This document shows, in pieces, positions 36,152-44,942 of a stretch of 64,000 nucleotides of DNA. This stretch comes from Pseudazoarcus sp963975885 (GTDB lineage: Bacteria > Pseudomonadota > Gammaproteobacteria > Burkholderiales > Rhodocyclaceae). Made by a program: the position numbers and the translations under genes. Location of the stretch: contig CAXBIS010000002.1 of the NCBI GenBank assembly GCA_963975885.1, positions 124,001 through 188,000 of the forward strand, written 5' to 3'. Under the pieces are notes generated by a model. It made no database searches. It worked only from the letters and a program-made list of their open reading frames with translations, and was not told the origin of the DNA. Positions within the stretch are counted from its first letter, which is position 1, and the number at the start of each line of letters is the position of its first letter.

Positions 36152-36166
36152 TTTGTCCAGGACAAA
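36152..36166. promoter_or_regulatory. Operator 2 (palindrome abutting the regulator start codon)
   Basis: TTTGTCCAGGACAAA, a perfect 15-bp odd-centred palindrome ending one base before ATG 36167. It differs from operator 1 (minus-strand reading) at a single base. The centres are 63 bp apart, six helical turns. AGGA inside it is the only ribosome-binding site for the regulator gene. Confidence 0.75.
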
Positions 36167-37093
36167 ATGAGTAAAGACGGTCAGGACGAGATCCTGTTGA
36201 ACATTGCTGCAGTCGAGCGCGATACCGGCCTGGCCAAGGACACGCTGCGCGTCTGGGAGCGCCGCTACGGCTTTCCGATGCCGATCCGGGACGACCATGG
36301 CAATCGTCTGTACAGCCCTGCGGACGTAGAGAAGCTGCGCATCATCCGCCGTCTGCTTGATCAGGGGCAGCGCCCCGCGCGTCTGGTGCGTGCGAGTACT
36401 CGCGAGTTGCTCGATGCGCTGCAGGACCGTGAGACGCAGGACGGCGCGCATCCGGGCGCTGCTCTGCGCGAAGCCGAGTTTCTGCAACTGGTCAAGCTCC
36501 ACCGTAGCGTCGAACTGCGCACGACCCTGCAGCAGATGCTTCTCAAGCACGGATTGCAGCGCTTCGTTGCCGATACCGTCTCCGAGCTCAATACCGCTGT
36601 CGGGCAGGCCTGGATGCGCGGTGAACTCGATGTCCCCGAAGAACACCTGTATTCGGAGCAGGTTCAGAACGTCATTCGCAACGCGATCGGCTCATACCCG
36701 GGTTCGGGCGAACGTCCGCGCGTGCTCCTGACGACCTTCCCGGATGAATTACACGGACTGGGCATCCTGATGGTCGAGGCGATGCTCGCGCCGGAAGGGG
36801 CGACCTGCGTGTCACTGGGGACGCAGACGCCGCCTGGTGACATCTGTCGCGCGGCCATCGACGGCCGTTTCGACGTGGTCGCGCTATCGTTCAGCAGCGC
36901 CTATCCGCAGCGACAGGCCGGCGACGGGCTGGCGCAATTGCGTCAGCAGCTACCTGACGGACTCGAACTGTGGGCCGGCGGTGCCGGCCTTTCGGGCAAG
37001 CCCCCGCGCATCGACGGCGTACGCGTGATCCGCACGCTCGACGAAGCCGTGCAGGCGCTGCGCGACTGGCGCAGCGCCCACGCGAAGACCTGA
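36167..37093 (+). CDS. MerR-family regulator with B12-binding light-sensor domain (CarH/LitR-like)
   Basis: 308 aa. Residues 11-75 form a MerR winged helix (DTLRVWERRYGFPMP, GNRLYSPADVEKLRIIRRLL). The C-terminal part is a cobalamin-binding module: the capping helix motif W149-x9-E159-H160, lower ligand E194-x-H196-x-x-G199, then S241 42 residues further and GG at 271-272, the B12-domain spacing. In CarH/LitR proteins adenosylcobalamin keeps the repressor on DNA in the dark and light releases it. All key residues are present, so this is a ligand-competent type. It faces the lipid operon across a shared control region. Confidence 0.88.
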   Translation: MSKDGQDEILLNIAAVERDTGLAKDTLRVWERRYGFPMPIRDDHGNRLYSPADVEKLRIIRRLLDQGQRPARLVRASTRELLDALQDRETQDGAHPGAALREAEFLQLVKLHRSVELRTTLQQMLLKHGLQRFVADTVSELNTAVGQAWMRGELDVPEEHLYSEQVQNVIRNAIGSYPGSGERPRVLLTTFPDELHGLGILMVEAMLAPEGATCVSLGTQTPPGDICRAAIDGRFDVVALSFSSAYPQRQAGDGLAQLRQQLPDGLELWAGGAGLSGKPPRIDGVRVIRTLDEAVQALRDWRSAHAKT

Positions 37094-37134
37094 ACGGCTA
37101 CACTCTGGGCGAACACCGTCCCCCACCGAATCCA

Positions 37135-37620
37135 ATGCAATCACCACCCAGTTTCGAATCCAAGATCTGCCCGCCTGGTGAACTGCCCGCGCGTGCAATT
37201 CACCTGCCCCGCCCGCTGGTGTTCACGAATGGCTGCTTCGACCTCCTGCACCGCGGGCATGTCACCTATCTGGCGCGCGCACGCGCGCTCGGCGCGGCCC
37301 TGATCGTTGCACTGAACAGCGACGCATCCGTGCGTCGCCTGGGCAAGGGAGACGATCGGCCAATCAACCCGCTGGCCGACCGCATGGCAGTCATGGCGGC
37401 GCTGGAGAGCGTGGATCTGGTGACATGGTTCGACGAGGACACGCCGATCGAGCGAATCAATGAGATCCGGCCGGAAGTACTCGTCAAGGGCGGGGACTGG
37501 ACGCCGGAGAACATCGTTGGCGCGCCCGAGGTTCGCTCCTGGGGCGGCAGCGTGCATTCGATCGCATTCGAGCACGAGCGCTCGACGACGGCACTGCTCG
37601 AAAAGGTCAGGAAATCCTGA
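37135..37620 (+). CDS. rfaE2: D-glycero-beta-D-manno-heptose 1-phosphate adenylyltransferase
   Basis: 161 aa nucleotidyltransferase making ADP-heptose for the LPS inner core. It is the stand-alone equivalent of the C-terminal half of HldE. TNGCFDLLHRGHVTYL carries the HxGH motif at 39-42; later LNSDASVRRLGKGDDRPIN and ERSTTALLEKV are family motifs. The N-terminal kinase domain is not fused and no rfaE1 lies in the window. It begins 41 bp after the regulator gene; no clear Shine-Dalgarno is seen. Confidence 0.92.
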   Translation: MQSPPSFESKICPPGELPARAIHLPRPLVFTNGCFDLLHRGHVTYLARARALGAALIVALNSDASVRRLGKGDDRPINPLADRMAVMAALESVDLVTWFDEDTPIERINEIRPEVLVKGGDWTPENIVGAPEVRSWGGSVHSIAFEHERSTTALLEKVRKS

Positions 37621-37635
37621 GCCCTCGTTCAGCCG

Positions 37636-37911
37636 TCAGCGAGGCCCCTGACGCTGGTTGGGATTCTGCTCCCACCACGAAACGCTCATCGGGTCGTCAT
37701 CGAGGTGAGCATGGTCGGCGTCGTGTTCCTGCAGCAGCCGAAAGATCGTCGAGGCATGTTCGGGCGGAAAGCCCTGCCGTGTGCCTTCACGCGAGTCACT
37801 GAGCAGATCGTTGAGCAAATGGCGGCATTGCGGCGTGCCCCACATCTCGTCGATCTTCTGAAGATGAGGGTAGGCCGCGTACAGTTCGGAGGTGTCGGTC
37901 TTCGGTTTCAT
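37636..37911 (-). CDS. Small conserved hypothetical protein
   Basis: 91 aa, soluble, acidic and His-rich toward the end (LLQEHDADHAHLDDDP, then MSVSWWEQNPNQRQ). The core YPHLQKIDEMWGTPQCRHLLNDLL followed by GTRQGFP reads as a compact helical protein. No family recognised with certainty. Start MKPKTDTSE is chosen over an upstream ATG at 37938. Convergent with rfaE2 and divergent from recQ. Confidence 0.6.
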   Translation of the reverse strand: MKPKTDTSELYAAYPHLQKIDEMWGTPQCRHLLNDLLSDSREGTRQGFPPEHASTIFRLLQEHDADHAHLDDDPMSVSWWEQNPNQRQGPR

Positions 37912-38022
37912 TCCCCGGTTTCGCTCGCTACATGGCACATGCTGACCGGAGCACTATCGAACATGATCCACAGCCCGTCAACCAAAGTCTGGAGCGGCGG
38001 AGGACGTTTCTCACGCCCGATG

Positions 38023-38028
38023 TAGAAT
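38023..38028 (+). promoter_or_regulatory. Candidate -10 box of recQ (leaderless arrangement)
   Basis: TAGAAT ends 7 nt before the recQ ATG, so transcription would begin at or next to the start codon. No Shine-Dalgarno precedes the ATG and no good -35 is visible. Confidence 0.35.
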
Positions 38029-38035
38029 CGCGTCG

Positions 38036-39856
38036 ATGACCCTCGCGACTTCCACACCGAGCGCCCTGCACACGCTCCAACACGTATTCGGCTATGCCGC
38101 CTTCCGCGGCGAGCAGGAAGCCATCATCGGACACGTCACCGACGGCGGTGACGCCCTCGTGCTGATGCCCACCGGCGGTGGAAAATCACTGTGCTATCAG
38201 ATCCCTGCGTTGTTGCGCGAGGGTACGGCAATCGTCGTCTCGCCACTGATCGCGCTGATGCAGGATCAGGTCAGCGCACTGCGCGAGGCCGGCGTCGCCG
38301 CTGCCTATCTGAACTCCAGTCAGTCGTCGGAGGAGATGGCGACAATCACGCAGGCCCTGCTCGCGGGCGAACTCGACCTGCTCTATGTCGCGCCCGAACG
38401 CCTGCTCAGCTCACGCACGCTGGGATTGCTCGAACGCCTGCGCGACCAACAGCGCCTCACCCTGTTCGCAATTGACGAGGCGCATTGTGTATCACAATGG
38501 GGGCACGACTTCCGCCCCGAATACCTGCAACTGTCGGTACTCCACGAACGCTTCGCGGGCGTGCCGCGCATCGCCCTGACCGCCACCGCGGATCCGCAGA
38601 CGCGCGAGGAGATCGTCGCCCGCCTGCGGCTCGAATCGGCGCGGCGCTTCGTTTCGAGCTTCGACCGTCCCAACATCCGCTATCGCATCGAGGACAAGGA
38701 CAATCCGCGCAACCAGTTGCTGCATTTTCTGCGCGATCACCAAGGCGAATCGGGCATCGTCTATTGCCTGTCGCGCCGCAAGGTCGAAGAGACTGCCGCC
38801 TGGCTCGCCGACCAGGGCGTCGCCGCCCTGCCCTATCACGCCGGACTCGGCAACCACATCCGTGCGCAGAACCAGACCCGTTTTTTGCGCGAGGACGGCA
38901 TCGTGATGGTCGCCACCATTGCGTTCGGCATGGGCGTGGACAAGCCGGATGTGCGTTTCGTCGCGCATCTGGATCTGCCGCGCTCGATCGAGGGCTATTA
39001 CCAGGAGACCGGGCGCGCCGGGCGCGACGGCCTGCCGGCCGAAGCGTGGATGGCCTGGGGCGCGCAGGACGTGGTGCAGCAGCGGCGCATGATCGACGAA
39101 TCCGACGGCGCCGAGGACTTCAAGCGCCGCGCCCGCGCACGTCTCGATGCGCTGGTCGGCCTGGTCGAGACGGTCGGCTGCCGGCGCCGGCACTTGCTCA
39201 CGCATTTCGGCGAAGACTCGTCCGACTGCGGCAACTGCGACAACTGCCTTTCCCCACCACGCACCTGGGACGCCACCCAGGCCGCACGCAAGGCCCTGTC
39301 TTGCGTCTACCGGACCGGACAGCGCTTCGGCGCCGGACATCTGATCGACGTGCTGCGCGGCGAGCGCACCGACAAGGTCGGCGAATGGTCACATCACGAG
39401 ACCAGCACTTTCGGCATCGGAGACGACCTGGACGAGAAGACCTGGCGCACGCTGTTTCGCCAACTCGTCGCGCGTGGCCTGCTGGCCGTGGACCACGACC
39501 GCCACAACGCACTGGTGCTCACCGATGACGCGCGCCCGCTGCTGCGTGGCGAGCGCGTCTTCGAGATGCGCATCCCGCCCGAGCGCCGGCGCGCCCGCCG
39601 CGGCGCACGCCGCCTCCCGGATATCCCGCACGGCGTGCCGCAGACCCTGTTCGACCAGTTGCGAGCCTGGCGCATGGAGACCGCGCGAGAGCGCAATGTG
39701 CCTGCCTACGTGATCTTCCAGGACGCCACGCTGCGCGAGATCGCGATCGCACGTCCGGCCTCGCTGACCGAGCTGGCCGCCATTTCCGGCATCGGCGACC
39801 GCAAGCTCGAGGCCTACGGTCTGGACATCCTCAAGCTGGTGCAGACGGCCGGCTGA
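38036..39856 (+). CDS. recQ: ATP-dependent DNA helicase RecQ
   Basis: 606 aa, 3'-to-5' helicase of RecF-type repair. Walker A TGGGKS at 46-51, DEAH at 147-150, then LTATA (motif III) and YYQETGRAGRDG (motif VI). The RecQ-C zinc module shows four Cys (VGCRRRHLL, then DCGNCDNC). A winged helix follows, and a C-terminal HRDC domain (LRAWRMETARERNVPAYVIF, AISGIGDRKLEAYG). Full-length E. coli-type architecture. Convergent with msrA, 9 bp between stops. Confidence 0.95.
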   Translation: MTLATSTPSALHTLQHVFGYAAFRGEQEAIIGHVTDGGDALVLMPTGGGKSLCYQIPALLREGTAIVVSPLIALMQDQVSALREAGVAAAYLNSSQSSEEMATITQALLAGELDLLYVAPERLLSSRTLGLLERLRDQQRLTLFAIDEAHCVSQWGHDFRPEYLQLSVLHERFAGVPRIALTATADPQTREEIVARLRLESARRFVSSFDRPNIRYRIEDKDNPRNQLLHFLRDHQGESGIVYCLSRRKVEETAAWLADQGVAALPYHAGLGNHIRAQNQTRFLREDGIVMVATIAFGMGVDKPDVRFVAHLDLPRSIEGYYQETGRAGRDGLPAEAWMAWGAQDVVQQRRMIDESDGAEDFKRRARARLDALVGLVETVGCRRRHLLTHFGEDSSDCGNCDNCLSPPRTWDATQAARKALSCVYRTGQRFGAGHLIDVLRGERTDKVGEWSHHETSTFGIGDDLDEKTWRTLFRQLVARGLLAVDHDRHNALVLTDDARPLLRGERVFEMRIPPERRRARRGARRLPDIPHGVPQTLFDQLRAWRMETARERNVPAYVIFQDATLREIAIARPASLTELAAISGIGDRKLEAYGLDILKLVQTAG

Positions 39857-39865
39857 TCCTCTCGC

Positions 39866-40432
39866 TCAGCCGCGGCGCTTGCGCCGCTGCGCGAACTTCT
39901 CGCGAAACTTGGCGATCTTCGGTGCCACAACGTACTGGCAATAGGGCTGATCCGGCTGGTGGCGGAAGAAGTCCTGATGCACCTCCTCGGCCGGCCAGAA
40001 ATGCACCCCCGGCTCCTCGACCCGCGTGACGATGGCCGACGGAAACACGCGGTGTTCGCCCAGTTCCTCGATCATCGTCAGCGCCGCGTGAAGTTGTTCC
40101 TGACTCGTCGGGAAGATCGCCGAACGATATTGCGTGCCGACATCGTTGCCCTGGCGATCAAGCGTGGTCGGATCATGGATCGTGAAGAATATCTCGAGCA
40201 AATCGCGATAGCTCACGACGTCCGGATCGAACTCGATGCGCACGGCCTCGGCGTGGCCCGTGCCACCCTCGCAGACCTCGCGGTACTGCGGGTTCTCGAC
40301 GTGTCCGCCGCAGTAGCCGGACGCGACCGAGCTCACGCCCTCGACGTCCCGGAACACCGCGTCCAGGCACCAGAAACACCCGCCGGCGAGAATCGCCACT
40401 TCGACCTGTCCGTGATGCGTCGAATCCGTCAT
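39866..40432 (-). CDS. msrA: Peptide methionine sulfoxide reductase A
   Basis: 188 aa. Repairs methionine-S-sulfoxide. The catalytic GCFWC motif lies at 18-22 with the nucleophile Cys19, followed by YCGG and GTGHAEAVRIEFDP. The GCFWCLDAVF form and the C-terminal QPYCQYVVAPKI resolving Cys are typical. AGGAGG precedes ATG 40432. No signal peptide, so it is cytoplasmic. Confidence 0.95.
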   Translation of the reverse strand: MTDSTHHGQVEVAILAGGCFWCLDAVFRDVEGVSSVASGYCGGHVENPQYREVCEGGTGHAEAVRIEFDPDVVSYRDLLEIFFTIHDPTTLDRQGNDVGTQYRSAIFPTSQEQLHAALTMIEELGEHRVFPSAIVTRVEEPGVHFWPAEEVHQDFFRHQPDQPYCQYVVAPKIAKFREKFAQRRKRRG

Positions 40433-40488
40433 TGAAACCTCCTTGCAATCCAACATACCGAGCGCGCGACGCGCGCCAGTTCTCCAAC

Positions 40489-43400
40489 TCAGCGAAACTT
40501 GATCGTGTAAAAAACGTCCGCGGCGTTGTCCGTGCCGCCGCGCGCAACCAGCGAAATGCGTCGCGTGAGCTGGTACGTCAGTTTGACCAGGCTCTCGGCC
40601 CCACCCAGACTCTGCTCGAAGGACACGAACAGGTCGGGCGACAAGCGCTTGCCGATCGTAAACACCTGCGCTCCGACGCTGCCTTCACCCGCCGCGCGAC
40701 CGCCGTCGACAACGCTGCTGCTGCGCATCGGCGCGCCGGTGTCGGCCTGCCCGATGCCGAATTCGTCGACCCCCAGACTGCGCGAGAGCTGCTCGGTCAT
40801 GCCGCCACCCGGGCCGCCAAGCAGCGCTTGCGCAGCCGGCAACAACAGGCTCATGTCTGCCCCGCCACCGGCGCTGGGCGAGCGCCCCAGCACGATCCAC
40901 GAGAGCTTCTCGGGGTCGGGCACCTCGGGCGTGGACACCAGCCGGATCACCGGACGACGCGCACTGCCGGAGACCGCGATGCCGGCCTCGACCGGCAGGC
41001 CCTTGCGCAATGCCACCACGTTCAGGCCCGGATTGTCGAGAGGCCCCTGGAAATTGATCAGGCCACGCTCGATGGTCAGGCTCTGGCCATAGCCCTTGTA
41101 GGAGCCGCCGACCGTCGAAATCGTGCCCGTCGCCGCCAGCGGCGAGCCGTCACGCAGGCGCAAGGCCAGTTCGCCGGCCAGTCGCGTCTCCAGGCCCAAT
41201 GCGCTCAGATACAGCGCATTGCCCAGCGACACCGTCACGTCGGCACTCACGGCCAGCCCGCCACCGCCGCCGGCTTCGTCCTCTTCGCTGCCGACGATCA
41301 CGACGTCGTCGGACAGCGTCGGCGGCGGCGTCTCGGCGAACTCGACGTAACCGGCGTCGGCACGGAAATCGGCCTGCACGTCAAGCGAAGTCCACGTGCT
41401 TCTCGCCCGCCCCTGTCCCGACAGCAGCAGCCAGCGATCGGGCCGTTGCAGCACCGGCATGCGATCGGCCTCGAAACGGAACTCGCCCTCGCCGCTCGCC
41501 AGGTCGATTTCGCCGTCGGCGGACAGCCGGCCCGGTTCGGCGGTGAGTGCATCAACCGGTACGCGCGCGTCACGCGGGCGCACGCGATTAGGCGTGACGA
41601 ACTCGAACTGACGCAGACGCAAGCGGTCGCGCTCGAACTCCGCACGCAGCGTGCCACCGGACAGCTGCACGCCGTGTTCGACCAGGGTCACGCCCAGATC
41701 GCTGCCGGAAATGCGCCCGGTCGCGACCGGCTCGGCCGGCGTGCCGGTGACCGAAAATGCCGCCTGCAACCGCCCTTCGAGCACCGACTCGTCCTGCATC
41801 AATCGTGACATCCAGGCGATCGAGGGCATGTCGAACTCGATCGATCCGAGCAGCGCGGCATTCGGTGCCAACCGCCAGCCGGCCTCCTCATCGCGTTCGG
41901 CCAGCGTCGTCAGCGAGCCACTGATGCTGCCCAGCTCGCTGCCGCGCGCATCGATGGATGCGGCGAGACGATCGTCGTTCGCGACGACGACGACTTCCAG
42001 CTGCTCCAGCCCGAGTCGTGCGGAGAGCTCGCCGGGCACCGACAGGTCGCCGCCCTCGCGCACGATGCGCAACTGCCCGTTGGCGTGCTCGGCAAGCTTG
42101 AACTCCCATTCGGCACCCAGCGTGAGCGGGCCGGGCCCGCGTCGGCGCCGTTCGCCCAGCTCGACCACCTGCAAGCCGGACAGGCTGCCGCGCAACGTGG
42201 TCCGATCGGGCGTCCAGGCGGTCTCGTCGAGCACGATGCGCCCCTTTTCCCCGGCGTCGAAACCCGCACGCCCCATCGACACCTGTTGCGCGGAAGCCTC
42301 TATTTCGGCCGGCGCGAGCAACCGCAGCGGAAAGCGCCCGTCGGCTTCGAGCGAAGTCAGCTCGCCGAGCCAGCGCGGGGCGCCCGTCTGCGCGGCGTCA
42401 ATGCCGCCACGCAGCGAGAGCACGACCCGATCGTCCTCGGGTGTCGCCACGCTTGCCGTGACGCGGTGCTCGCCGCGTGTGCCGTCGATGCCCAGATCCG
42501 CGCGTTCGATCCAGGCCTCCTTGGCGTCCGGACCCAACGCATCCAGCGCGATCTCGAGTTCGACGAGGCCGTTTTCACCGGCGCCCAGCCGGCCCTCGGC
42601 CGACAGGCTGCGCACGAACAAGCCGGGTGCGCTCAGGCGCTCGGCGCTCGCGCGCAGATCGCCCGCGAGCGCGTCGAGGCCACCGGTTACGCTTGCGGCC
42701 AATGTTGCGCGACCGCCCAGGCCATGGCCCAGGGCATCGAGATCGGAGAACTCGGCGTCGATCTCGATGACGTCGTCCGCACGGCCCCAGGCGCCACGCG
42801 CCGTGACCCGGCTGGGTCCGAGCGTGAGGGCGACATCGGCCTCGGGCACGCGCGTGCCATCGATGCTCAGGGTGCCGGTACCGCCCAGCGCCTGACCGAG
42901 CAAGCGGCTCTCGCCGAAGCGCCAGCGAATCCCCGCACGACCGTCGCTCGCGCCGTCGGCGTCGAACTCGAGCGCTATGCGTCCGGCCGGGGCTTCGCCA
43001 TGCAAGGCCGCCGGATCCAGTTCTTCGATACGCGCGCTCATGCCGAAGGTCTGCAACGCGTCGTCCGCCGCATAGGTGGCGAAGCCGTCGCCGACCAGCC
43101 GCGCGCCACCGGCCAGCACGACTTCCATGCGCGCGATGTCGGCATCGCCAAGCGATGCGTCGATGTTGGCGAGCAACGACTCGACCGGCAGCCCGCCCTG
43201 GTCGATACGCCGCGGCGCGGCGTTGGTCACGCGTACCTCGCCGGCCAGGCGCTGCGTGGCGGCATCGCCTGCCAGATCGGCGTGGACGTGCAGTCGCGCC
43301 GATGGCGCGCCGGCGACGAACACGGACGGGTCGATCTCGCCCACTGCGGCGCGCAGTTCGAGCAGCGGCATGGCTGCAAAAGGCGCGACCACCGCGTCCG

Positions 43401-44148
43401 CCTCGCCCTCGAGGCCGGCGCCGTTTGCCTGTAGACGCAAGTTCAGACGCTCCAGATCACCGGAAATCTGCGCCGCCAATTCGACATCGTGGCCATCACG
43501 CTGCGTGACCACGCGGACCTCGGCGCCCACCGGGTGCGGGCTGCGCGTGGTGTCGATCGAAGCCAGCGCGGCGATCTGCCCCAAAGGCGTGGTCAGGGAA
43601 AACGCGTCGATGCGCTGCACGCCAAGCGCGCCCGAAAGGCGCGCATCGATGTCCGAAAAGGCCAGCGGCTCACGCACATCACGCGCATCCCAAGGCACGA
43701 TCGCGAAACGTTCGATGGCGATGGCCGCACGCACGGCCACGGGCAATGCGATCTCCGGACGCGCCGGAGCACTCGCCGTGGCCTCCGGATCGGGCCGCGT
43801 CGCCACCACGATGCTTGCAGCCGAGAGCAGGTCGATGTCGAGCCGGCCATCGAGCAGCGACATCGGGCGCCATGCGAGCGAGAACGCATCGAGTTCGACA
43901 CGCAGGTCGGGGGTCGCCACGCTGATGCGTTCGGCCGCGAGCGGGCCGATCAGCCGTCCGCGCAGGCCATCGGCCTCGATCGTGATGCCGGTGGTACGTC
44001 GGGCCAGTTCAAGGGCGGCACGCGCACCAGACTCGGTCGCAAGCAACCACCCGGCCAGCAGTAGCGGAAGAAGAACGATCGCGGCAAGCGCCGCAGCGAT
44101 GATGCGCAGCCGTCCGCCAGAGCGTTTCGGGATTTCGCCTTGCGTCAT
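40489..44148 (-). CDS. tamB: Translocation and assembly module inner-membrane protein TamB
   Basis: 1219 aa. One N-terminal membrane anchor (about 15-37, IIAAALAAIVLLPLLLAGWL), a very long beta-helical stretch, and a C-terminal DUF490/TamB domain (GTISTVGGSYKGYGQSLTIERGLINF; quoted regions are separate strands), ending VARGGTDNAADVFYTIKFR. TamB spans the periplasm and, with TamA, supports outer-membrane assembly and phospholipid flow. tamA is not adjacent, unlike in many genomes; the gene instead overlaps the trpC stop by ATGA. Confidence 0.92.
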   Translation of the reverse strand: MTQGEIPKRSGGRLRIIAAALAAIVLLPLLLAGWLLATESGARAALELARRTTGITIEADGLRGRLIGPLAAERISVATPDLRVELDAFSLAWRPMSLLDGRLDIDLLSAASIVVATRPDPEATASAPARPEIALPVAVRAAIAIERFAIVPWDARDVREPLAFSDIDARLSGALGVQRIDAFSLTTPLGQIAALASIDTTRSPHPVGAEVRVVTQRDGHDVELAAQISGDLERLNLRLQANGAGLEGEADAVVAPFAAMPLLELRAAVGEIDPSVFVAGAPSARLHVHADLAGDAATQRLAGEVRVTNAAPRRIDQGGLPVESLLANIDASLGDADIARMEVVLAGGARLVGDGFATYAADDALQTFGMSARIEELDPAALHGEAPAGRIALEFDADGASDGRAGIRWRFGESRLLGQALGGTGTLSIDGTRVPEADVALTLGPSRVTARGAWGRADDVIEIDAEFSDLDALGHGLGGRATLAASVTGGLDALAGDLRASAERLSAPGLFVRSLSAEGRLGAGENGLVELEIALDALGPDAKEAWIERADLGIDGTRGEHRVTASVATPEDDRVVLSLRGGIDAAQTGAPRWLGELTSLEADGRFPLRLLAPAEIEASAQQVSMGRAGFDAGEKGRIVLDETAWTPDRTTLRGSLSGLQVVELGERRRRGPGPLTLGAEWEFKLAEHANGQLRIVREGGDLSVPGELSARLGLEQLEVVVVANDDRLAASIDARGSELGSISGSLTTLAERDEEAGWRLAPNAALLGSIEFDMPSIAWMSRLMQDESVLEGRLQAAFSVTGTPAEPVATGRISGSDLGVTLVEHGVQLSGGTLRAEFERDRLRLRQFEFVTPNRVRPRDARVPVDALTAEPGRLSADGEIDLASGEGEFRFEADRMPVLQRPDRWLLLSGQGRARSTWTSLDVQADFRADAGYVEFAETPPPTLSDDVVIVGSEEDEAGGGGGLAVSADVTVSLGNALYLSALGLETRLAGELALRLRDGSPLAATGTISTVGGSYKGYGQSLTIERGLINFQGPLDNPGLNVVALRKGLPVEAGIAVSGSARRPVIRLVSTPEVPDPEKLSWIVLGRSPSAGGGADMSLLLPAAQALLGGPGGGMTEQLSRSLGVDEFGIGQADTGAPMRSSSVVDGGRAAGEGSVGAQVFTIGKRLSPDLFVSFEQSLGGAESLVKLTYQLTRRISLVARGGTDNAADVFYTIKFR

Positions 44149-44942
44149 TCACCCCGGCCGAACAGCGCGCGCAGCGCCGCACCGGGATCGTCGGCGCGCA
44201 TGAAGACTTCGCCGACAAGAAAGGCGTGCACATCGTTATCGCGCATGCGCGCGACATCGTCCGGGCCGAGAATGCCGGATTCCGTCACGACGATGCGGTC
44301 AGGCGGGATGCGGTCGAGCAAATCGAGGGTGGTTTGCAAACTCACTTCGAAGGTGCGCAGATTGCGGTTGTTGATTCCAATGAGTGGCGTAGACAACTGC
44401 AGGGCGCGGTCGAGTTCCCGATCGTCGTGCACCTCGACCAGCACACCCATGCCCAGACTCTGTGCGATCGCTTCGAAATCCATCATCTCGGCCATGTCGA
44501 GCGCTGCGGCGATGAGCAGGATCGCATCAGCGCCCATCGCGCGCGCCTCGAAGATCTGCCAGGCATCGACGATGAAATCCTTGCGCAGCACCGGCAGCGC
44601 GCACGCCTCGCGCGCCTCGCGCAGGTATTCGGGCGCACCCTGGAAGAAGTCACGATCGGTCAGCACGGACAGACAGGCTGCACCACCGGCGGCGTAGCTC
44701 GCGGCGATCTCGCCGGGCCGGAAATCCTCGCGGATCACGCCCTTGGACGGACTGGCCTTCTTGATCTCGGCGATCACGGCCGCCTCGCCCGCGTCGATCT
44801 TCGCACGCATCGCACCCACGAAGGAACGTGGCGGAGCCGCCTCCTCGGCGCGCCGGTGCATGCGCTCGATCGGCATGCGGCGCTGACCGTCGGCGACCTC
44901 GTCGCGCTTTACCGCGAGGATGCGTTCCAGGATATCGCTCAT
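44145..44942 (-). CDS. trpC: Indole-3-glycerol phosphate synthase
   Basis: 265 aa TIM barrel, monofunctional (no TrpF). Converts CdRP to indole-3-glycerol phosphate. Visible: AEIKKASPSKG near the N-terminus, LRKDFIVDAWQ, ILLIAA, EVHDDRELDRAL and INNRNLRTFEV, TESGI. Start overlaps trpD by ATGA. Confidence 0.95.
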   Translation of the reverse strand: MSDILERILAVKRDEVADGQRRMPIERMHRRAEEAAPPRSFVGAMRAKIDAGEAAVIAEIKKASPSKGVIREDFRPGEIAASYAAGGAACLSVLTDRDFFQGAPEYLREAREACALPVLRKDFIVDAWQIFEARAMGADAILLIAAALDMAEMMDFEAIAQSLGMGVLVEVHDDRELDRALQLSTPLIGINNRNLRTFEVSLQTTLDLLDRIPPDRIVVTESGILGPDDVARMRDNDVHAFLVGEVFMRADDPGAALRALFGRGE

